Positions 58,788 to 64,000 of a DNA stretch of 64,000 nt are shown here, piece after piece (the stretch's first letter is position 1; each line of letters begins with the position of its first letter). This stretch comes from Chitinophaga agrisoli (GTDB lineage: Bacteria; Bacteroidota; Bacteroidia; Chitinophagales; Chitinophagaceae). The stretch spans positions 612,481-676,480 of the forward strand of contig NZ_VUOC01000002.1 in assembly GCF_008386695.1 (NCBI RefSeq). The letters run 5' to 3'. Both the position numbers and the translations under genes were made by a program. A model generated the notes under the pieces. It saw only the letters and a list, made by a program, of their open reading frames with translations. It did not search any database and was not told the DNA's origin.

Positions 58788-60681
58788 ATATCTGTTGTTT
58801 ATATTTCAGCGAGGGCGATGCGATAAAGGGTCCCATACCCAGGTCCTTCCACTTGTCATCCACCTTACGGATGGTGGCGTCATCCGCTACAATGATATTG
58901 GGCCAGTCCCGCTCAAAATTGTCCAGTATCCGGGTCTTCAATGTGCCGTCAAAACCAATACCGGCCCTTCTTTTGTGATTGGGCAGCGGCATCTCGGTAA
59001 TAAAGCTGTCGCGTTTGGGGTCCAGGTTATTACAGAAACGCCAGAGGGCAGAAGGCAGGTCACTCACATCCACCGTATGCTCCACATACAGCACCATTTT
59101 GATACCGGTCATTTCTGGCAGCTCATAGAGGGCTTCGTTCAGCTCTTTTATATGGAAAGGGCGGCTTTTTTGCACAGCTACCAGCAAACAGGGAATATCC
59201 ATTTGCAGCAGGGAGGCGTTAATACCTTTGATCTCCGGGAACCTTTCCCGGATAAGGGCTTCGCTGGCAGCGTTATACTGCAGGCGGCCTGTCTCATAGC
59301 TGTTGTCTGATTCTTCCTCGTATTTTTTAGTCCCGTCAATACACATCTTACCGCCAAAACCCATTTTGGAACAGGAGTGGTCCAGTACATCCATTGGTCC
59401 CTGGCTCAGGTAAATATCAGTAGCAGGGTTCAGGTGACGGAACACATACTGCGCCAGCTGTTTATAGTCCTGTATGGCAGCGCCTTCGTCCGTTACCACC
59501 AGTATCTTGTTAAACATCATCTGTCCGGCTCCCCACATAGCATTCATCACTTTCTGGGCCTGACCGGCATAGTCTTTTTTTATCTGGGCGATGACAAGGT
59601 TGTGGAATACGCCCTCCACCGGCATGTCCATATCCACGATCTCCGGCACCAGCGTCATTTTTATAGGCGCCAGGAAAATGCGCTCCGTGGCCTTGCCTAT
59701 CCAGGCGTCTTCCTGGGGAGGAATGCCTACTATCGTAGAGGGATATACGGCGTCTTTACGGTGCGTGATACAGGTAACATGAAAACGCGGGTACCAGTCC
59801 GCCAGGGAATAATAGCCGGTATGGTCGCCAAACGGCCCTTCCCAGATCAGCTCTTCCTCGGGGTCTACGTATCCTTCTATTACAAAATCCGCATCTGCCG
59901 GTACTTCCAGCTCCGGCTGACTGATACATTTCACCAGCTCCACCTTCTTTTTGCGAAGGAAACCAGCCAGCATATATTCATCCACATTTTCCGGCAAAGG
60001 AGCGGTGGCAGAATAGGTATATACAGGATCGCCGCCCAGTATAACAGCTACCGGCATACGCTTTTTCAGCTTCTTGTATTCCATGAAGTGTTTGGCGCTT
60101 ACCTTGTGTTTATGCCAGTGCATACCCGTCATATCCTTCTCAAATACCTGCATACGGTACATGCCTACATTACGGCTGCCGTTGTTGGGATCTTTGGTGT
60201 GGATCACAGGCAGGGTGATAAAAGGGCCGCCATCTTTGGGCCAGCACTGCATCACCGGCAGCTTGCCAAGGTCCGGGTCCTGCATCACTACTTCCTGGCA
60301 GGCGCCTTTCCCGCTTACCACCTTGGGCATCCAGGAGGCAAACTGGCTTAACTTGGGCAGCATGGATAATTTATCGAGAATGCCTTCCTTGGGTTTGGAA
60401 AGCATTTTAAAAAGGTCTTCAATCTCCCGGGACACATCGTCCAGTTCCTGCACACCCAGGGCCAGGCACATACGTTTATAACTGCCCATGGAATTTATAA
60501 GTACCGGGAAATCATAACCTGTATTTTCAAACAACAGGGCTTTGCCGCCACCCGGCGACTTGCTCACACGGTCCGTTATTTCTGCTATTTCAAGCTTTGG
60601 GTCCACATAGGTTTTGATGCGCACCAGCTCACCCGCATTTTCCAGCGTATCAATAAAATGTTTCAGATTCTTGTACGGCAT
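58759..60681 (-). CDS. UbiD-family decarboxylase (menaquinone pathway type)
   Basis: 640 residues from the ATG MPYKNLKH (a TTG two codons earlier is also open). Large N-terminal domain with RNVGMYRMQVFEKDMTGMHWHKHK, and EGPFGDHTGYY, all marks of UbiD-type prenylated-FMN decarboxylases of the MqnP/menaquinone group. Length suits the long UbiD forms of Bacteroidota. Confidence 0.8.
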   Translation of the reverse strand: MPYKNLKHFIDTLENAGELVRIKTYVDPKLEIAEITDRVSKSPGGGKALLFENTGYDFPVLINSMGSYKRMCLALGVQELDDVSREIEDLFKMLSKPKEGILDKLSMLPKLSQFASWMPKVVSGKGACQEVVMQDPDLGKLPVMQCWPKDGGPFITLPVIHTKDPNNGSRNVGMYRMQVFEKDMTGMHWHKHKVSAKHFMEYKKLKKRMPVAVILGGDPVYTYSATAPLPENVDEYMLAGFLRKKKVELVKCISQPELEVPADADFVIEGYVDPEEELIWEGPFGDHTGYYSLADWYPRFHVTCITHRKDAVYPSTIVGIPPQEDAWIGKATERIFLAPIKMTLVPEIVDMDMPVEGVFHNLVIAQIKKDYAGQAQKVMNAMWGAGQMMFNKILVVTDEGAAIQDYKQLAQYVFRHLNPATDIYLSQGPMDVLDHSCSKMGFGGKMCIDGTKKYEEESDNSYETGRLQYNAASEALIRERFPEIKGINASLLQMDIPCLLVAVQKSRPFHIKELNEALYELPEMTGIKMVLYVEHTVDVSDLPSALWRFCNNLDPKRDSFITEMPLPNHKRRAGIGFDGTLKTRILDNFERDWPNIIVADDATIRKVDDKWKDLGMGPFIASPSLKYKQQIYGQEAVVQQ

Positions 60682-60723
60682 AATCAATGAAAAGACAAAG
60701 TAAGTTCAAATATATGTCAATAA

Positions 60724-60760
60724 AAAATGTCCTGCCCCCTTGCAGGAACAGGACATTTAC
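60724..60760. terminator. intergenic terminator
   Basis: AAATGTCCTG/CAGGACATTT, a 10-bp perfect stem with inner CCTGC/GCAGG, between the decarboxylase start and the next gene. It would stop the upstream minus-strand transcript of the small gene at 60779. Confidence 0.7.
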
Positions 60761-60778
60761 AAATCTATCCGTTATTGA

Positions 60779-61096
60779 CTAATGCACGATGGTGATACCC
60801 GCATTCACTACCACCCGGGGACGGCTGGGATAGTATACTACCGGCGGAGGCGGCGGGGGCGCGTAATATACCGGCGCAGGCGCTACATATACCGGCCTGG
60901 GAGCCACATATACCGGCTGCCTGTACACCACTACCCTGCCCGGCCTGCAATCATTATAATAATAGCGTTCGTGTTTCCAGTGCCCGTTTCCATGGCCACG
61001 GCCATGTCCATATCCCCTGTCGTAATGCCCTCTTTGCGCCTGTGAAGAAAATACGATGCCCATTAACAGCAGCATCATGAAGAATACGCGTTTCAT
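60779..61096 (-). CDS. secreted low-complexity protein
   Basis: 105 residues; Sec signal ends SSQAQ (about 20). The mature part is Tyr/Gly/His/Arg-rich, then repeats of VYVAPxPVYVAPAP with polyproline. Family of small secreted Bacteroidota proteins; function unknown. Confidence 0.6.
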   Translation of the reverse strand: MKRVFFMMLLLMGIVFSSQAQRGHYDRGYGHGRGHGNGHWKHERYYYNDCRPGRVVVYRQPVYVAPRPVYVAPAPVYYAPPPPPPVVYYPSRPRVVVNAGITIVH

Positions 61097-61255
61097 GCTG
61101 TTCAGTTTTAAGTTCTTAAAGAATGTTGTTTTAGCAGATGGTGTGTTACCCGGGAAAGGGTGAAAGGTTGATAGCTTGTTCGGTTCTTGCCGGTGTTCAG
61201 TTTATTTTTACTAAAAAACGCAGTTATTAAATTAATATTAAAATACAATTTCACT

Positions 61256-61297
61256 ACTATTAGAACGCAGTTTTACCACTATTAGCATGCAGTTTTA
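61256..61297. repeat. 22-bp tandem repeat
   Basis: ACTATTAG-AAC-GCAGTTTTA (61256-61275) and ACTATTAG-CAT-GCAGTTTTA (61278-61297), with degenerate versions on each side (CTAAAAAACGCAGTTATTAA and CTGTTATTAAAACG). Possible regulatory repeats of the nearby secreted gene. Confidence 0.55.
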
Positions 61298-61512
61298 ACC
61301 CTGTTGAAATGAAGCCGTTTTACTGTTATTAAAACGAAAATACGTAGTGTTTATTGTAATGAACAGGTAGGTGAAGCGTCCAACCTGGCCGGCCTTTCCG
61401 GCTCTTACTATCTCCGCGGTTTCTGATCCATGTGGCCTTTTGTCCAGTTGGCGACCGCTTCGTTTATTACCTGTTTCAACGTATATAATTCAAAGAGTAT
61501 GCCAAATAAAAA

Positions 61513-61540
61513 ATCCCGCCCAACCGATGGTGGACGGGAT
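61513..61540. terminator. bidirectional terminator
   Basis: ATCCCG-C-CCA/TGG-A-CGGGAT stem; a T7 run on the plus side and A/T run on the minus side. It ends the barrel gene transcript. Confidence 0.7.
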
Positions 61541-61622
61541 ACCTTTTTTTATTGTGGACTTTGTTGGGGGCGATTTTGCGACCTCCCTTTCAACAAGTAT
61601 TATGCCAAAATCGAATTGATGA

Positions 61623-62486
61623 TCAATATCTTGGACAGGAAGAGAACTTCTGCCTGCCAAAAGGACCACGGCTGCCGCCACCACCAATACGGTAAGTGAT
61701 CGTAAGACCGGAGAAAATGTACCAGTCGGAATGTTTATCAGAGCCCCTGATAGTGCCATCCGCAGGATAAACACCGGGTGTAAGCCCTTTGCCGTTTACC
61801 TCATCGCCCCGGTAGGCAAAATCAACGGATTTCTGCCCAAATCTGCGCAGTAAGTCCTGGTCTACATAGGTCTTGCTCACATCATCCAGGTAGTCCGTGA
61901 ATGTTTTGCGGATCCCCACTTCAAATCCAAGGGTCCAGGCGTCGCTCAGCATCACCTTTACGCCCGCGCCAAATGGCAGGGCAAACTGCGTAAGGTTATA
62001 CTGTTTCCTTTCCGGGTATTCCGCCAGCTCCTGCCCTTCCGTATTAAGCCGGCGCAATGTAACAGTATTCCCCAGGGAATCTTTTGTAGTAGGATAGAAA
62101 CTGAACACAGCGATACCGCCAAACACATAAGGCGTAAAGCCTTTGTCATAGATGTCCAGGAAATTGATCTCAGCGATCAGGTTCCCTTCCCATATTACAG
62201 AACGGAAGCTCAGGTTACGCTGTACCAGCAGTTTGCTTTCATTGGTGCTGTCCGCCGCCGCTATATGCCCCATATTAAGGCCCGCACGCAGCGTAAGATA
62301 GCGGTTAATATCCCTTTTGACCATAAGGCCAAGCGCCGGACGCGTATAACGCATATCCACCCGGGATTGTGCGAGGTCCCCACTGTAATTACTGATTCCC
62401 AGGAAACCACCTACATGCCAGTCTTGTGAAAAAACGCAGAGAGGGGCCAGAAAAGTAAGCAGCAATATCCATGTAATCTTTTTCAA
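61623..62486 (-). CDS. DUF6089-like outer-membrane beta-barrel
   Basis: 287 residues with Sec signal ending VFSQD (about 21). WHVGGFLGISNYSGDL is the DUF6089 N-terminal mark, followed by alternating barrel strands such as RYLTLRAGLNMGH. Host outer-membrane protein, role unknown. C-terminus is Gly/Arg-rich. Confidence 0.7.
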   Translation of the reverse strand: MKKITWILLLTFLAPLCVFSQDWHVGGFLGISNYSGDLAQSRVDMRYTRPALGLMVKRDINRYLTLRAGLNMGHIAAADSTNESKLLVQRNLSFRSVIWEGNLIAEINFLDIYDKGFTPYVFGGIAVFSFYPTTKDSLGNTVTLRRLNTEGQELAEYPERKQYNLTQFALPFGAGVKVMLSDAWTLGFEVGIRKTFTDYLDDVSKTYVDQDLLRRFGQKSVDFAYRGDEVNGKGLTPGVYPADGTIRGSDKHSDWYIFSGLTITYRIGGGGSRGPFGRQKFSSCPRY

Positions 62487-62727
62487 CTTGCTAAGGTTTA
62501 GAGGCTAATAGAATAGTATAATAACGTTAAGAAAATGTAAAAAAGTATAAAGGTATAGTTTTCAATTGCCATGTAATAATTTTTTCTCAATTAATGACTA
62601 AAACGTTAACTTTAGAATACTTGGAAAATTACCTTTATTCATTATTTCATATATACATCTATAACTTTCTGTGTGGTAATTAGTTAACAGCAAAAAATAA
62701 CCCTCTTAAAAACCTGGAAAAACTGAC

Positions 62728-63657
62728 ATGAAGCCCAAAGCACCTACAAGAGAGCAACTGGAACAATATGCCCTGCGCGGTCTCGGTTACGCGGATGATC
62801 ACGTGATGGAGTCGTTTAATATGAAAAATGTGTCTGACTGGCTGGGGATCTCTTATTCTTATTTCTATCACATCTTTGCGGAGATCATGGGCGAGCCGTA
62901 CTGGCAATACGTAAAACGGCACCGGCTGGAGCTGGCGGCGGGTTTACTGCGGCATAGTGGTTATAATATAGGCGAGATCAGCGATCTGTCCGGCTACGCC
63001 ACCATGGCGGCCTTTACCAAGGCCTTCACCAACCATTTTGGCAGAAGCCCCCGGTATTTCCGTAAAATAGAGGAGCTCCCTAATGAAAAAAGGACCCTGG
63101 AGCTAACCGCCATGATCACCGCCGTGTATGCACAGCAGGGAAGCACTATCAGCGACTTCTTCAGCTTTGACCGCGCGGAGCACGTTATACTCCCCGATGC
63201 GGTAATGTACTATACCCTCATCTCCTATGGCCAGGACCCCATTGCCCAGCTGGTGATGAAAATGAGCTATCATGAGCAACGCTTCCGGAAAATGCTCGAT
63301 ACCCTCGACCTGCCTCAGGGCAAGATCATTACCGGCACCCTCGATGCCGTACCCGTAACAGATTATGAAAAGCTTAGTATGTATGCCGGCGTATCCCTGC
63401 CGGCTAAAGATCTACAAGCCCACTTGCAGTTTGGCGCCCAATTCCCCCACCTGATCCATAAACGGCTGAATGGCGGCAACTACCTGCGCCTGCAGGTACC
63501 AATGGATTTTGTGACTGCCGGCGTACCCATGTACGATTTTATTAACCGCTGCTGCCGCCAGGGCATCTATAAAATGAGCGGCAACCACTTCTTTATCTCA
63601 CTCACTGGCCCCAACCTCTGTGAGATCTATATACCTTATATGAAACAACTGCTCTGA
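62728..63657 (+). CDS. AraC-family regulator with C-terminal ligand-binding domain
   Basis: 309 residues. Two helix-turn-helix units at about 25-115 (MKNVSDWLGISYSYFYHIF and YNIGEISDLSGYATMAAFTKAFTNHFG), here at the N-terminus, and a C-terminal half like GyrI effector domains (LDAVPVTDY, GGNYLRLQV). It may sense a small molecule; target unknown. Confidence 0.75.
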   Translation: MKPKAPTREQLEQYALRGLGYADDHVMESFNMKNVSDWLGISYSYFYHIFAEIMGEPYWQYVKRHRLELAAGLLRHSGYNIGEISDLSGYATMAAFTKAFTNHFGRSPRYFRKIEELPNEKRTLELTAMITAVYAQQGSTISDFFSFDRAEHVILPDAVMYYTLISYGQDPIAQLVMKMSYHEQRFRKMLDTLDLPQGKIITGTLDAVPVTDYEKLSMYAGVSLPAKDLQAHLQFGAQFPHLIHKRLNGGNYLRLQVPMDFVTAGVPMYDFINRCCRQGIYKMSGNHFFISLTGPNLCEIYIPYMKQLL

Positions 63658-63663
63658 TTCTAT

Positions 63664-63778
63664 TGTGCGGATGTGCTGATGTGCAGATGTGCTGATTAGT
63701 ATGGTCATTCCATAATCAAATCAATACATCAATTAATCTATTCATCAGCACATCTGCACATTAGCACATCAGCACATT
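63664..63778. repeat. host intergenic inverted repeat, copy C
   Basis: Arms at about 63665-63698 and 63746-63777 of TGTGCTGA/TGTGCAGA-type units, separated by 48 bases, between convergent genes. Same family as copies A and B. Confidence 0.7.
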
Positions 63779-64000
63779 ATTTAAACACTGCCTTAAAGCA
63801 ATTCGTCTGCGTATGCAGCGAATCCTCATCATTCCTGCGGTTCACGATCCTGGGACCGCCATAATATTCGCGCAGGAAAGCAGGCGCCGGTGACCAGATC
63901 GTCTGCATGATCCCCTGGTACATAGGCTTCATCTCTTTGGTTGCGCTGGCCTGGAAACGTAGCATATCATCCAGCTGCTCCGTAGCTACCTCTGGTTTAC
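63777..64000 (-). CDS. C-terminal part of an unidentified host protein
   Basis: Open at the window edge; about 74 visible residues. REYYGGPRIVNRRNDEDS and an ...CFKAVFK end; contains MQTIWSPAPAFL, which could belong to a glycoside hydrolase-like family, but that is only a guess. Stop overlaps repeat copy C. Confidence 0.55.
   Translation of the reverse strand, partial: KPEVATEQLDDMLRFQASATKEMKPMYQGIMQTIWSPAPAFLREYYGGPRIVNRRNDEDSLHTQTNCFKAVFK

Larger units (their letters stand above)
61097..61622. other. 526-base intergenic stretch with repeats and terminator
   Basis: Holds an ACTATTAG-N3-GCAGTTTTA tandem repeat and a bidirectional terminator; no convincing gene. A plus-strand ORF of 82 codons at 61371 looks like a shadow. 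Confidence 0.5.

Noticed and set aside
59377-60351. 324-codon plus-strand ORF
   Set aside because: Antisense to the UbiD-type gene and shares its codon pattern; no family seen.
61371-61619. 82-codon plus-strand ORF
   Set aside because: No coding character; it runs over a terminator and the end of the barrel gene.
1-64000. CRISPR array or cas genes
   Set aside because: No regularly spaced direct repeats of 20-40 bases with similar-length spacers and no Cas-type protein seen.

Overview
The window is bacterial DNA from the Bacteroidota, most likely a Chitinophaga-like member of the Chitinophagaceae. Evidence: a chromosomal tRNA-Leu without encoded CCA, a TAnnTTTG-type promoter, and host genes typical of that group (DUF6089 barrel, UbiD-type decarboxylase, short lipoproteins with N-terminal SPII signals). 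About 50 kb is an integrated contractile-tail prophage. The last 14 kb is ordinary chromosome.

Layout. (1) 1-28.4 kb, mostly minus strand and read right to left: the late region. The order is small membrane protein, terminase small and large subunits, a set of Mu-type head genes (gp36-like, DUF935 portal, MuF/gp30-like, virion morphogenesis, gp37-like), baseplate J, a tail protein I-like protein and collar-type fibre. Next come ClpP-type prohead protease/scaffold, major capsid, DUF2586 sheath, tube, tail chaperone with a -1 slippery A9, and tape measure. The region ends with hub, spike, gp25-like wedge, LysM-like protein, a 1189-aa beta-helix tail spike, and a lysis cassette (two or three holin candidates, a one-piece spanin, GH24 endolysin). 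A five-gene plus-strand cassette (16.66-18.24 kb) interrupts it. (2) 28.6-29.9 kb: a minus-strand accessory operon of two small lipoproteins and a SAM methyltransferase. (3) 30.2-31.2 kb: immunity region with a repressor and a divergent Cro-like gene around repeated ACAAAC hexamers. (4) 31-48.8 kb, plus strand: early genes, many tiny. They include a Rad52-like annealing protein with a YqaJ exonuclease, a lambda-O-like initiator with iterons inside its own gene, DnaB helicase, RusA, an HNH-like protein, a YopX protein and an Xis candidate. Within it lies about 1 kb with no protein gene of 60 codons or more (35.9-36.95 kb), dense in long inverted repeats and carrying a CCA-encoding tRNA-Thr; this is the best candidate for an undescribed or rare large structured RNA. 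(5) 48.8-50.1 kb: tyrosine integrase and tRNA-Leu, the probable attachment site. The left prophage end lies outside the window.

(6) 50.1-64 kb, host: hscB, a saccharopine dehydrogenase-like gene, trmN6, tsaD, an ABC permease, prfC behind two chained leader ORFs, a ubiD-family gene, a DUF6089 barrel and an AraC-type regulator. Three large inverted repeats built from a short TGTGCTAA/TGTGCAGA-type unit lie between host genes.

The phage looks like a temperate myovirus that borrowed Mu-type head genes but uses site-specific integration and theta-type replication rather than transposition. All assignments come from reading sequence and motifs; no database search was run.
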